DNA from: Isoetes taiwanensis | Lineage: Eukaryota > Streptophyta > Lycopodiopsida > Isoetales > Isoetaceae | Direction of reading: 5' to 3' | NCBI GenBank assembly: GCA_021234155.1 | Contig: JAJEKV010000026.1 | Coordinates: 1,920,001 to 1,984,000, forward strand | DNA length: 64,000 nucleotides | Shown: positions 21,744 through 32,304 of the stretch, piece by piece | How the letters are laid out: each line of letters starts with the position of its first letter | Position numbering within the stretch: position 1 is the stretch's first letter | Translations under genes and position numbers: made by a program | The notes under the pieces: generated by a model | Databases searched by the model: none | Seen by the model: only the letters and a program-made list of their open reading frames with translations | Told to the model about the DNA's origin: nothing

Positions 21744-22959
21744 TCATAAATTTGTACAAGTGGTATCTTGTTGTAAATTTTGTTCTTGAGCTAAGGATGC
21801 TGCAGCAGGGGTTTGAAATTTCTTGAGTCGAAATCCATTGACTAATGTAGGAAATGGAGTGCCATCCAATTCTTGTAATTGTAAAACTCCAGGATGTGGT
21901 ATCTCGGAAATTTTGTATGGTCCCAGCCATCTGAGCTTGAGTTTGCCAGGATGTTGTTGATATCTCGAGTCGTAAAGAAGAACTAAGTCGCCAATTTGAA
22001 AAGTTTTGTTTTTGATGTGTTTGTCATGCCATTGTTTTTGTAGTTGTTTGCCTTGTTGAAGTCTAAGAAAAGCATCTCTTCGAAGTTCATCCAGTTGTTC
22101 CAGTTGATAAACGCGTTCTTGCAAAGCTGCTGATGGATTATGTTCTGTTGCTAACTGAAATTTGAGTGAGGGTAAAATGAACTCAAAAGGCATAAGAGCC
22201 TCTTGGCCATACACAAGTCGAAAAGGTGTTTGACCAGTTGCTACTTTGTATGTTGTATTGTAAGCCCATAAAACTGTAGGTAACTTATCTTGCCAATCTT
22301 TTCTTGTAGGATCACAAATCTTCTTCGTAATGTGGATAAGCACCTTGTTTGTGCTTTCAGCCAAGCCATTACCACGGGGGATAGTAAGGCGTGCTTTTTC
22401 GTGATGGATGAATGTGCGATAGTTAGTGAGTTCAAAAATAGTGTGATTGATGAAATGAACTCCACGATCACTAACTAATTCTAAGGGACATCCAAATCGC
22501 GTGATGATGTTCTTGTAGAGAACCTTAGCCGTACTAGCAGCCGTGTTGTCGTGCAGAGCACACGCTTCAGCCCATTTGGTTGCATAGTCCGTGAAGACTA
22601 GAATGTAGCGTGCCCTAGTGTTGATTGCAGGTGGGTCCATGGGACCAACAAAATCCATACCCCATTTGGCAAAGGGGAGAGGCGTGGCTATTGGCGTGAG
22701 CGCAGAGCGGCCACGGGCGTGGGTCTACCAAGCCTCGACAAACATCACACGCGTCGTGTGTATTTGTGAGCATCTTTGAAAAGCGTGGGCCAAGAATACC
22801 CAAAGAAGGAGGAGTTTCCTTGTTTGTTGTTGTCTCCGCGAAATGACCAACGCCAAGTCCTTCGTGGGCTTGTTTGACTAGATCGGGGACTTCGTGAGGA
22901 AGAACACATCGCCGGAGCACATTGTCTTTGCCACATTTATAGAGATGGCCAGCAACCAT
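21744..22959 (-). CDS. pol: Integrase of the 11-kb element, core uninterrupted
   Basis: The zinc-binding part (about 22959-22720) has HEGLGVGHF followed, after a frame problem, by CDVCRG. From 22658 to 21744 a frame of 305 codons (inside Pol, not a true start) carries the full DDE triad: Asp in MDFVGPM, Asp in LVSDRG, and Glu in NGLAEST. Then come TTYKVATGQTPFRLVYGQEA, KNKTFQIGDLVLLYDSRYQQ and the GPY-like LRWLGPYKISE motif. It ends LQQDTTCTNL at a stop, without a chromodomain. This is the only long open part of Pol; the segments before it are shattered. Integrase joins element DNA to the host chromosome. Confidence 0.85.
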
Positions 22960-23233
22960 CGTGATAATCTCGCACTTCGCTGAAGGAATTGTTGTTTATG
23001 CGTAAGTTGTCTTTCCGAGAGAGTGGGGGTCACTTGACGGGAGTGCCCGTGAGGAGAAAGCGCTGATAGTCGTGGTACCAATGAGGCGCGGCGCGACCAG
23101 AACAGCTTGAGCATCCCGGAAGGGCATCGCGGAACTCCTTCCGAGGGATCATCCGTGTGTATCGTGAAGATAGTCGGGGACCGTGTGCGCCCCGCTTGTG
23201 AATAATTTCAAAAAAGGGCAAACTCTTGCAATA

Positions 23234-24400
23234 TCAATATCCATCGAGCAATTCGCCCGTGGGGTTTGGCTTATTGATTAAATATAGAAGAGCTTGATGA
23301 TCCCCATAAAAGCGAATTTGACTACCAAGAAGATAGTGTCGAAAAGCGTTGTACACAAAAAGATAAGGCCAAGGGCTTCCCTTTCCGTGGGTCGAATAGT
23401 TGCGCCAAGCAGGATTGAGTTTTCTCACAAGCGTATCCGATGGGCTTGTCCCGATTTGGTGCATACTCTTGAGCTAGAACAATGCTCAATCGCAAAAGCC
23501 CGAAACATCAACATGGACATGGAATGGTTTGTCCCATTGAGGTGGTACTAGCACGGGGGCTTCGTGAGCTTGACTTTGAGTTCTTTAAAAGCTTGATTTG
23601 CATCGATGTCCAAGTCCATGTGTATGGATTTCCGGTCGGTTTTTGTGAATTGGATCGGCAAATGGTGCCAATTCGGAATAAAGGTGGCATAGAAGTTGAC
23701 TTTGCCAAGAAAGGAACGTGTGTCCTTGATGTTCGCAGTGGATATGCCTCGATGACACAAACTGATTTTGGCTGGTCCGTTGTAATGCCGCGTCGACTCA
23801 CGACATGTCCCGTATACACCCGAGGTGACACGTAAGGTGCACTTTTCCTGATTGAGGCTAATTCCGTGATTCATCACGGCGTTGAAAAACTAGTTCAAGT
23901 TTTACCAAATGGTCCATAACGGGTGTAAGTGGAGAAGTCATCCCGAAAGACTTGCGAAAAGGGATGAACTTGCATGTACTCTTGAAAAACAAAGCATAAT
24001 GCGTTGAAATGTGGATGGTGAGTTTGACAATCCAAAAGGAACGACTTTGTAAGCAAAGGTACCCCATGGAGTAGTGAAGGTAGTCTTTAGTTGATCTTCT
24101 TCTCGAATGGATATTTGATTATAACCGAGAAGCCGTCCATGAAGGAGTACATCTCGTGGCCTGCTACATCTTCCAACACTTGATCCGTGAAGGGGAGAGG
24201 GAAATGATCCCTTCCGTGGCTTGATTGAGTTTTCTATAATCCACACAAACGCCAATTTTTCCATTATGTTTGAGGGCAATAACAATAGGACTTACCCATT
24301 CTCAATGTTTGACCTCGTAGATAAGTCCAAATGTCCAAAAGCTTGTCAATTTCGGCTTTAACCTTTTCACGGTAGTTTGGGTTAAGCCGGTGCGCCGCTG
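23234..24400 (-). pseudogene. pol: Reverse transcriptase and RNase H of the 11-kb element, shattered
   Basis: RT motifs are spread over several minus frames: [11 protein letters not shown] (near 24240), MYSFMDGFS, then [16 protein letters not shown] and [18 protein letters not shown] (24115-23990), and NHGISLNQEKCTLRV and TRSFLGKVNFYATFIPNW (23870-23690). RNase H appears at 23464-23234 with FRHYLLGSQIRFYGDHQALL. Single-base losses are frequent: for example, a missing base in the codons after FMDGFS breaks the frame. The trinucleotides CAG and CTG are almost absent here (2 in 23161-23760), in contrast to the integrase (15 in 21781-22380). Confidence 0.75.
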
Positions 24401-24949
24401 CTAGATGGGTCTAGCATCCGGCTTGGTGGGAATCGAGAGTTGTCCCAATTCTTTCTTGATACCTCGGAGGTCTTTGTAGCTCCAAGCAAAGATGTGCTTG
24501 AAACGCTTGAATAGCGCAATGGCTTGCTCCCCAATCTTTGGCGTGAGGTCGCTGCGTGCAATCGGATTGGTTGATTTGTTCCAATATCAATTATGTCTCA
24601 CCGCAGGAGTTTGAATGTGTGGAATGACTTGATCATCCCGAACGAGGTGGGTCTGCTCTCACGTAGTACGGGATGTTCATGTTGACCAATTTTGAAAAAA
24701 TAGTGGCGTGCCACTAGGAGTTGGTGTGGTGTCTTCTTGAACAGGAGGAGGAGCCGGGGTACCGCCTCCTCATGTGGAACCAATGTGACGTTGTTACAAG
24801 GTGTCAAATAGGGGTCAACCAAATTGCTATGCCTTTATCAATATCCATGTCTTCCCATGGTTGATTGTATTCGGTAAGCCGTGAGTGGCAAACCCTTGGC
24901 TTGTAAATCGATAGGTGTTGCAAACTTGTTCGAGTCACCGTCCGATTCA

Positions 24950-25425
24950 AATATGATCTACGTAAAATGATCCGCCCGTGGTCGATCCATCGCGGGCGCG
25001 AGAGCTTGCCATCCGTGATAACAAGTTGATCTCGTGGGCCCAATGGTGAATGCTTTTAGCTTGTCTCAAAAAGGGTCGCCCTACTAACATTTCATAATCT
25101 CCCTGATCTTCTCCCGCTCTCCAAACACCGAATTCCATGGTAAATTGTAGATCTCCAATATTGACCGGTATTGGTTGTGTAACTCCTTGTGGTCGCGTGA
25201 TATGGCCATTCGCAAGCTTGATGTCATAAGGGGCGATGGAGCTCCCTTGCCCAATTGTCGCCCGAGATTATCCGTAATAAGATTGATCGCTACCGCCACC
25301 ATCGATCCAACATGGTGAACAGCCTTTTTTGCCCACGTGGTGCATGCACCGTGGGTGTTGATGTGGCGCATCGCATTAACAGTAATACAGTTTTGTAAAA
25401 TGTGCTCGTAGTCTTTGGACATAGT
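24950..25425 (-). pseudogene. pol: Aspartic protease region of the 11-kb element, broken
   Basis: Minus-strand frames give ITRPQGVTQPIPVNIGDLQF-like sequence in pieces, then EDQGDYEMLVGRPFLRQAKS (25090-25040), which is the usual C-terminal protease segment of this group. Near 25300 is an active-site-like stretch (MLD followed by Gly/Ser codons, then INLITD), but it is split between frames. It lies between gag and RT, as expected. Confidence 0.55.
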
Positions 25426-25663
25426 TGTAGGATAGTCGTAAGGCTGAGAGGAATTTTGATTTTAGCAAGTTCTTGTTGAAGTTCGTGAGGGATTGCGGTA
25501 GTTGTGGTGGATCCGTGGGTTGTTGTTGCTCGCGGAATAGATGTCGCTACATTGTTGAGGAGGTCGACTTCAGCGGCAATGTTGAGTGGTGGTGTTGCGT
25601 ATGTCGTGGCATTCGTGGTCGTGGCTCCGGATCGTGTGGTAGCATTGACAGACTTGAGTGCCT

Positions 25664-27160
25664 TTACCTTCCGCACGCTCGATGAGTTGAAGCAGACTTT
25701 TTGCGAAGTTTAGGTTGAACATGAGGAAGTAGTTGATCCGCATTGGGTGCAAAATGAACAGATTTGGTTGATGGCTCACCGGGTACGTAATCGGCTGCAA
25801 AAACTTGGTGCACGGGGTGCTTATGGCGTGGGGAATGAGGGAGAACCTCAATCCAGTTGGAGGATTCAAGGCTGGTGTTGATTGCATGGTAAATTTCTTC
25901 TTGGAGTTGATCATCCAATTGTTTTTGAGTTGTTTGCTGTTGGCGTGGTTGTTGTTGTGGTGGCCGTGGTGGTGGCTTTTAATCGGGCGTGGGCCTTGCC
26001 TTCCCTTGGCTTCCCATACTTGAAAAAGGTGTAAGACGCACTGTCGTGGTTTGATTGGTGCCAGGAATTTGTATTTGAACTTGAGGAAGTTGAGGACAAT
26101 CTGCAGACTGATGACCCCATTGGTCACAGTTGAAACATTGGGACTTGCTTGGATCAAAAGTGGAACGAGGAGGTCCACGCCGATTGTGGTTGCTGTTGTT
26201 GCTGGGGTTGTTGTTGTTGTCGCGGGTCGCGGCCTGCGGTCCGTGGTTGAGTTTGCGGGGTACCTTCGCGCACTTGGTGAACAAGACGATGTCGATACGG
26301 ATTTGGTCGCGGATTTGTACATTCTTCGCTGGTGTGGTTCTCGCATGTTGCGCGCTTGCAATGGATCATGCTATCCACAGAGTTACACTCATTCGCCGAT
26401 GTCCCGAAAATAATCGCAAATAGTACACCAAATGTTATTTCTGGGGAACCGCCGCGGAGGCAAAGGTGCGCGTGGGTGTAGCCGAGGGAAATGGGAGTAT
26501 CGTGGCTTGATCACCGCGTGAGGAAACATGAACAGAGTGATTGACTAATTCAATGGCTTCTTGTAATGTCTTGGGGCGCAAATACTCACCATAAATCGGA
26601 TGTGAGAGGGTAAGCCTTGAAGAAACCACACTAGAATTTGGCTTTGGGTTGGAAATTCCTTCAACTTGTTGACTAAGATCCGCAATGGCCTCAAAGTCTC
26701 GGGCATTCTCCTGGTTCCGCTTGAGTGTGTTGAGGTCGCTCAAAGAGCTTGTTGATCATCCGCAAGGGTGCCGTAATGGGAAAGAAAAGAGGTCTTCATG
26801 TGTATCCAATCTTGTTTCCAAAGTGGCTTTTGTTTGCCATCACCATTCGTGGGTGCTCCACGCAGGGTCGCTGAAAAGATGTGGAATTTTAGTTTTGGAT
26901 CGGAGTGACCATTGAGATCCGCAAGTGACTCAAATTCATCCATGTGAGCCCGAAGCACTCGGTCTATGTGTTTACCTTTATCATTTCCAAAGAGTGGATA
27001 TTGGAGTTTTAAAGCATGTGTAGGAGTCGGCGCATGAATGGGTGTTTGCATTTGTGGAAAAGAAAAGACAAAGAGGGTGTTGGTTGTTTGCATAGGTACC
27101 CTAAACCGGCATAGGTTGTGTGAGATTAGTAAAAAGAGGTAATTGGGGCGCTTGTAGTGG
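25664..27160 (-). pseudogene. gag: gag of the 11-kb element, broken
   Basis: From about 27100 the minus strand reads LQYPLFGNDKGKHIDRVLRA, then PLWKQDWIHMKTSFLSHYG, a capsid-type gag. After a stop near 26740 it continues in another frame (NQENARDFEAIADLSQQVEG, YLRPKTLQEAIELVNHS). A zinc knuckle CFNCDQWGHQSADC lies near 26150-26100. A His/Pro-rich linker follows (WIEVLPHSPRHKHPVHQVFA, 25860-25790). The region is broken by several frameshifts. Long CAA/CAC-rich stretches around 25900-26250 give poly-Thr/Asn/Gln runs. Confidence 0.7.
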
Positions 27161-27642
27161 GAACAAAGGTTGTGACAGTATGAACAAATGTGGGGGGGAA
27201 TCAGCTTAAGGGAACGAGACGGTAGGGGAATTGACAAAGGTGGAAGCGGTGGTACCGGGTTCCTAAAGAAAGATTACCAATAGAGAAAACATTTTGCGAT
27301 GTTCCGTAGAAAATTGCGTGGTTCCGCCGCTGATCTTGAGTTGGGGATTCCGGCGGAGTAAATTCAAAGGGCCGCGGTTGCACCGCATGATGTGGCTTAA
27401 TGTGGAACGGAACAATGGCGACCTTCCACGTGGGGAGGTCGGTCCGAAAGTTGTCGGGTGTAGGTGGAACAGATTGGCGCCTCGCATACACGCGAGAAGA
27501 GACAATCGAACCGAGTGTATGTGGACATATTCGCGGAGGCGCCGCTCAGCCATGGCGACGGCCTTGACTCCATCCGGTGTTGAATATCGCCGGAGTAAAG
27601 AAGGGATTGAACATGGTATCAATACGCCTTTCGAGAAGTGAG

Positions 27643-27660
27643 CCCCGCAACAGCGCCAAG
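27643..27660 (-). other. Primer-binding site of the 11-kb element
   Basis: The minus strand directly after the 5' LTR reads TTGGCGCTGTTGCGGGG, close to the TGGCGCCGTTGCC-type PBS common in plant Ty3/Gypsy elements. It lies one base from the LTR end. Confidence 0.7.
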
Positions 27661-28262
27661 TGTTTGGGGTCCGCACGGATCGCTTCGAGGGACATCTCTC
27701 GCGGAGATCCTTGAAGTCCCTAAGCAGGTAAATCTCGGACACTCTTGTCACGCGGGATTTTGCTAACAGAGGAAAGAACAAGAAAAACTCGATAAAACAA
27801 AGAATTGCAATACACAATGAAACACACAAGACACTTGTGGAGAACACGGCAATCCATTGATCAAAACAAGTGTACAATGAAGGCTCAAAAGAGCTAACAA
27901 CAAAGCACCAAAGATGTCTGTAGTGACACAAAAGAACACTCCGAACCCTCCCGGAAGGAGCAAAAATGCTACAATATATAGGAACACCTGAGTGGCCTAC
28001 GGCCCGAATCTGATCCTCATCATGACAACGCTGCGGCTCCACTACTTGGGCACTCGAACAGAATTGAAATGTCCCGCGGCCGTGCTAATGCATACAAGTA
28101 GTGGCCCGCCAGAGGTCCTACCTTTGGGTCTTCTCGCTTCTTGGAGGAGCTTTGACCCGCCGGGCCTTGTGGATCCCTCTTCTTGACACCGTGGGCGGGC
28201 GGTGGGGCCTCGCCCTCATGCAAAGAAGTATAGACACGTGTTCCGCCAGCCTGTGGCTAACA
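27661..28262 (-). repeat. 5' LTR of the 11-kb element
   Basis: This copy matches 17211-17824 over its whole length, with TGTT...AACA ends. A TATATATTG box on the minus strand near 27975-27985 could serve transcription of the element. Compared with the other LTR it has a consistent set of changes at CAG/CTG sites (see findings). Confidence 0.88.
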
Positions 28263-28419
28263 GCTTAGGCTCTAACAATTTTTTTTCCTAAACAAATACC
28301 ATGACCAAAAATTTATTGCAAAATAAAAAAGAGAGGGAAAGAAAAACATACCCTACACAACACTCCAAAAATCTAGAATCGAGCCCTTTTACTTAGTTGC
28401 AGAAGAAGGATTTTGACCC
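28263..28419. other. Short AT-rich spacer
   Basis: The spacer contains an A/T-rich stretch and no gene. It separates the LTR from the minisatellite. Confidence 0.5.
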
Positions 28420-30305
28420 ATGCCATGCGGGCTCTAATATGCCACATGGGCACCAACATGCCTCGTGGGCTCTAACATGCCATGCGGGATCGTACATGCC
28501 AAGGTGTCTCAAACAACATGTCCTAGGTGGCATGTTTGATCCTAGATGGCATGTTGGAGCCTAGGTGGCATGTTGGAGCCTAGGTGGCATGTTTGAGCTC
28601 GCGTGGCATGTTTGAGCTTGCGTGGCATGTTTGGGCCACCTTGGCATGTTTGATCCTAGGTGGCATGTTGGAGCCTAGGTGGCATCTTGAAGCGCGCGTG
28701 GCATGTTTGAACCACCTTGGCATGTTTGAGCCTAGGTGACAAGTTATTGCCGGGGTGGCATGTTTGAGCCACCTGGGCATATTGGAGCCGAGGTGGCATG
28801 TTGGAGCCCCCGTGGCATGTTTGAGCCACCTTGGCATGTTGGAGCCTAGATGGCATATTTGAGCCTAGGTGGCATGTTTGAGACACCTTGGCATGATGGA
28901 GCCTAGGTGGCATGTTGGAGCCCACGTTTGAGCGTGGCATGGCATGTAGGAGCCATCTTGGCATGTTTGAGCCTAGGTGGCATGTTGGTGCCTGCGTGGC
29001 ATGTTTGAGCCAACTTGGCATGTTTGAACCACCTTGGCCTGTTTGATCCTATGTTTGAGCCACCTTGGCATGTTGGAGCCTAGGTGGCATGTTGGAACCC
29101 GCGTGGCATGTTTGAGCCACCTTGGCATGTTGGAGCAATGTTGGAGCCTAAATGGCATGTTTGAGCCACCTTGGCGTGCTAGAGCCTAGGTGGCATGTTG
29201 GAGCCCACGTGTTTGAGCCACCTTGGCATGTTGGAGCCCGCGGCATGTTTGTGCCACCTTGGCATGTTTGGGCCACCTTGGCATGTTTGATCCTAGATGG
29301 CATCTTGGAGCCTAGGTGACATCTTGGAGCATGCGTGGCATGTTTGAGCCACCTTCTCATGTTGGAGCCTAGGTGGCATGTTGGAGCCCGCGTGACATGT
29401 TGGAGCCACCATGGCATGTTGGAGCCTAGGTGGCATGTTTGAGCCACCTTGGCATGATGGAGCCTAGGTGGCATGTTGGAGCCCCCTGGCATGTTTGACC
29501 CAGCTTGGCATGTTGTGTTAGAGCCTAGGTGGCATGTTTGAGCCACCTTGGCATGCTGGAGCCTAGGGGCATGCTGAAGCCCACGTGTCTGAGCCACCTT
29601 GGCAAGTTGGAGCCTACGTGGCATGTTGGAGCCCATGTGGCATGTTTGAGCCACCTTCACATGTTTGGAACACCTTGGCATGTTTGATCCTAGGTGGCAT
29701 GTCGGAGCCTAGATAGCATCTTGGAGCACGCGTAGCATGTTATGAGACACCTTGGCATGTTTGAGCCTAGATGGCATGTTGGAGCCGAGGTGGCATGTTT
29801 GAGCCACCTTGGCATGTTTGCTCCTAGGTGGCACATTGGAGCCTAGGTGGCATGTTTGAAACGCCTTGACATGCTGGAGCCTAGGTGGCACATTGGAGCC
29901 CATGTTGGAGCCACCTTGGCATGTTGGAGCCTAGGTGGCATGTTGGAGCCTGTTTGAGCCACCTTGGCATGTTTGATCCTAGGTGGCATGTTGGAGCCTA
30001 GGTGGCATGTCGGAGCCTATGTGGCATCTTGCAGCGCGCGTGGCATGTTTGAGCCACTTTGGCATGTTTGAGCCTAGGTGGCATGTTGGAGTCGAGGTGG
30101 CATGTTTGAGCCACCTTGGCATGTTTGATCCTAGGTGGCATGTTGGAGCCTAAGTGGTATGTTTGAGCCGCCTTGGCATGCTGGAGTCTATGTGGTACGT
30201 TGGAGCCCAAGTTGGAGCCACCTTGGCATGTTTGATCCTAGGTGGCATGTTGGAACCTAGGTGGCATCTTGGACCGCGCGTGGCATGTTTGAGCCACCTT
30301 GACAT
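28420..30305. repeat. 19-bp minisatellite, about 100 units
   Basis: The array is built of 19-bp units of two main types, GCATGTTGGAGCCTAGGTG and GCATGTTTGAGCCACCTTG, with many point variants. The types alternate in larger blocks. The first units (about 28420-28515) are in reverse orientation (GGCTCTAACATGCC style), so the array switches direction near 28515. Because neither unit type contains a stop on the minus strand and 19 is not a multiple of 3, long minus-strand open frames with a 19-residue period arise (for example 29681-29148). They are not treated as genes. Confidence 0.92.
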
Positions 30306-30738
30306 AACTGCACATAACCTTGGATCCCTTATGCAATATCTTGGACATTTTACTTCTCCATGCTTGTTTGGGGAAATTGTGCACTTTTTCTCTCTAGTTT
30401 AACTTTTAGAGAGAGAAGATGATCTAGATCATAGAAAAAACCAAATTGTGTGGAATTTTTTGCTTTTTTGAAGATGGTGGATGTATGATGGATGTGTGGT
30501 GTATGAATGGTGTGTACTATTTGCCAACTTTGGCTAGAGGAAATGATGGTAAGGCAAGAGAATATGGATTATTCTGGGAAGGGACTCGCAAAGAACACAA
30601 AAACCGGCCGCGATAGGCTTGTCATTCATCACAGCAGCAATATACAATGTTTGAAGAATACAGAGGGAGCCGACCATAGGAACAATATCGGGCTACCCCG
30701 GAAAAAAGGAAATGTGCATAGGCAGTATAGAAGGGTAA
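30306..30738. other. No gene seen
   Basis: AT-rich sequence after the minisatellite leads into a moderately GC-rich stretch. A 106-codon open frame (30507-30827) has no recognisable feature and runs into a hairpin. Confidence 0.4.
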
Positions 30739-30816
30739 TGGCGACAACTTCTCATCGGGATAAAAAACCCCGCCCTTTCGGGTTTTCGAGGAAAACCCTA
30801 ATGAGAAATGGTCGCC
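30739..30816. repeat. Strong GC-rich hairpin related to the LINE 3' hairpins
   Basis: Nested arms GGCGAC/GTCGCC and TTCTCAT/ATGAGAA enclose an apical part with AACCCCGCCC, CGGGTTTTCG and GAAAACC. The apical part resembles those at 36266-36310 and 59942-59974 in two LINE 3' regions, while the outer stem sequence differs. Confidence 0.6.
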
Positions 30817-31053
30817 AACAACCTTAAATGTGTTGCCTGGAGAACCGAAGGAGATGGGTTGATGGCAAACTCAAAACTAGCAGGACCCCGGAAGACGGCG
30901 TAAAACCTACAAGCAACACAAAGAACCCAAAAAACCACCCGTGAATGGTTAGAGAAAATCAAACATGCATGGCAGGGACGAGGCAAGCCGCACAACAACA
31001 AGCCCCCAACGATATGAGCGATGAAAACATATGAAAAAAGAACATAGCAAAAA

Positions 31054-31475
31054 AGGTGATAGCATCACCCATAGGGTGGAGAAAGGCGTCACCCAACGGG
31101 TGGAGAACAATTACGTGAAAAGAAATATGCGTCACCCTCGAGGTGGAAATAGATAGATAGTAGTTTTAACGTCACGCCACTAGGCAGCATCCAACTGGAC
31201 ATGTGACCACACACCACACTACATTGCTTGGTTGGGCCCTGCCCCCAACCACCTTACATTGCGTCTGTTGGGATTTGACCCCCAACAGTACCGAGTGCGA
31301 TTCTGGGCGGTCTCGAACTCGAGACCACATTGCTAAGGAACAGACCAAACGCCCAGACGCATAAACAGCATCACCCGTAGGGTGGAGAAAAGCGTCACCC
31401 AACGGGTGGAGAACAATCATGTGAAAAGAAATATGCGTCACCCTCGAGGTGGAAATAAACAGCAGCACCCGCAGG
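31054..31475. repeat. Tandem repeat of about 100-bp units, split by a SINE
   Basis: Units at about 31057-31150 and 31361-31462 share GCGTCACCCAACGGGTGGAG and GAAATATGCGTCACCCTCGA and differ at few positions; a third partial unit follows to 31475. Each unit holds several small CACCC...GGGTG palindromes. The SINE lies exactly at a unit boundary. Confidence 0.8.
31149..31356 (-). mobile_element. tRNA-derived SINE, copy 1
   Basis: Read on the minus strand, the element begins CTGGGCGTTTGG at 31356. It has a tRNA-like head of 54 bp (31356-31303) with a B-box-like GAGTTCGAGACC and ends closed by the pair CTGGGCG/CGCCCAG. The body is about 150 bp and the 3' end is TAAAACTACTATCTATCTAT. Copy 2 at 51902-52119 matches along the whole length. 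About 15 bp of the D/anticodon part is missing here compared with copy 2. RNA polymerase III would transcribe an active copy from the A and B boxes; LINE machinery would mobilise it. Confidence 0.75.
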
Positions 31476-32284
31476 TGGAAAATAACACGGCATGATGCCG
31501 ATGAAAAAGAAAACATTATTATAGCAACACCCAAGATGGACAACAACAAAGAGTGCATGAACCAAAACATAGATGAAAAAGAGAGGCGCGCCAACAATAG
31601 ACAAAGTCAAAATAACATATAAGGGCGGGTAGGATGGGAAGCAATATACAAGGAAAGAGATCCACAAGAGGACGAGCACATATATAGCTGCTCGTCCCAT
31701 CCCAGAATAACGATCCGAGGGCTCGGATCGATGCCATTAGACAAGTATGGTGTTCATGGATGGAATTACAGTGGTAAGCTTATGTAAGAAGCCTTGTGAA
31801 ATAGAACTCATGCCAAAAATGATTTGAAACTAACCACATACCAATGAATCTTTGAGGGGTCTTCCAAACTTCATTCTTGAGGGATCTTTCAATCTTCAAA
31901 CTCAACTAAGCTTGCTCGAATCTTCTCCTCCTTGCCATGCTTGCATGATATCCAATGAATGTCCTTCCCTTGGTTCTTCAACAAAGGTGTCAACTTGTGA
32001 TATTCAAAGATGAAAATCTTCATGCTTTTGTGCTTGCACACATGTTTTAGCCAAAAGTTAGACAAAAAATGTGTAGGTTGTGTGCATAGCTCTTCTATGC
32101 TGCCAAAATGTGGCAGCAAGTCTATCCTATTCTATTCTATTCTTCTAGACAATACATAGTTAGTTGCATCTTTATAATGTGGCAGAAAATGTTACTGTAG
32201 TCTAGCCTCCTTTATTCCAATGGCATTTTTGGGTTGCCCCTAGGGGGGCAATCCCTTGTTTATGTGGGTTTTTGGCATATTCAT
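31476..32284. other. No gene seen; small microsatellite
   Basis: The region holds short hairpins (CGGCATGATGCCG near 31488; GATCCGAGGGCTCGGATC near 31712) and a (CTATT)n run near 32127-32146. A minus-strand open frame at 32119-31889 (76 codons) has no recognised domain. Confidence 0.45.
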
Positions 32285-32304
32285 GGTATATGCTAGCATA
32301 TACC
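32285..32304. repeat. Perfect 20-bp palindrome
   Basis: The sequence GGTATATGCTAGCATATACC is its own reverse complement. It sits in a stretch with further ATATGCTA-like words. Confidence 0.8.

Larger units (their letters stand above)
17211..28262 (-). mobile_element. Ty3/Gypsy LTR retrotransposon, Tat/Athila-like, about 11 kb, both LTRs
   Basis: Two LTRs of 614 and 602 bp bound the element. On the minus strand the order is 5' LTR (28262-27661), PBS, gag, protease, RT, RNase H, integrase, extra coding region, PPT and 3' LTR (17824-17211). Integrase after RT places it in Ty3/Gypsy. The lack of a chromodomain, the integrase style (TTYKVATGQTPFRLVYGQEA) and a long extra coding region after integrase resemble the Tat/Athila group. 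The flanks GTTAG (left) and GCTTA (right) are not a clean target duplication. The two LTRs differ by many small indels, so either the insertion is old or the sequence has errors. Confidence 0.88.

Noticed and set aside
17206-28267. A 5-bp target duplication of the 11-kb element
   Set aside because: The flanks are GTTAG and GCTTA, which do not match well enough to claim a duplication.
28580-30210. Minus-strand proteins with repeated MPRWLKHAT and CHLGSN words
   Set aside because: They follow automatically from stop-free 19-bp units; there is no start context, promoter or non-repeat domain to support a gene.
28420-30305. CRISPR array
   Set aside because: The 19-bp units are contiguous with no unique spacers, and the window is plant nuclear DNA.
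30507-30827. A 106-codon plus-strand gene
   Set aside because: Its end runs through a strong hairpin and it has no recognisable composition or domain.
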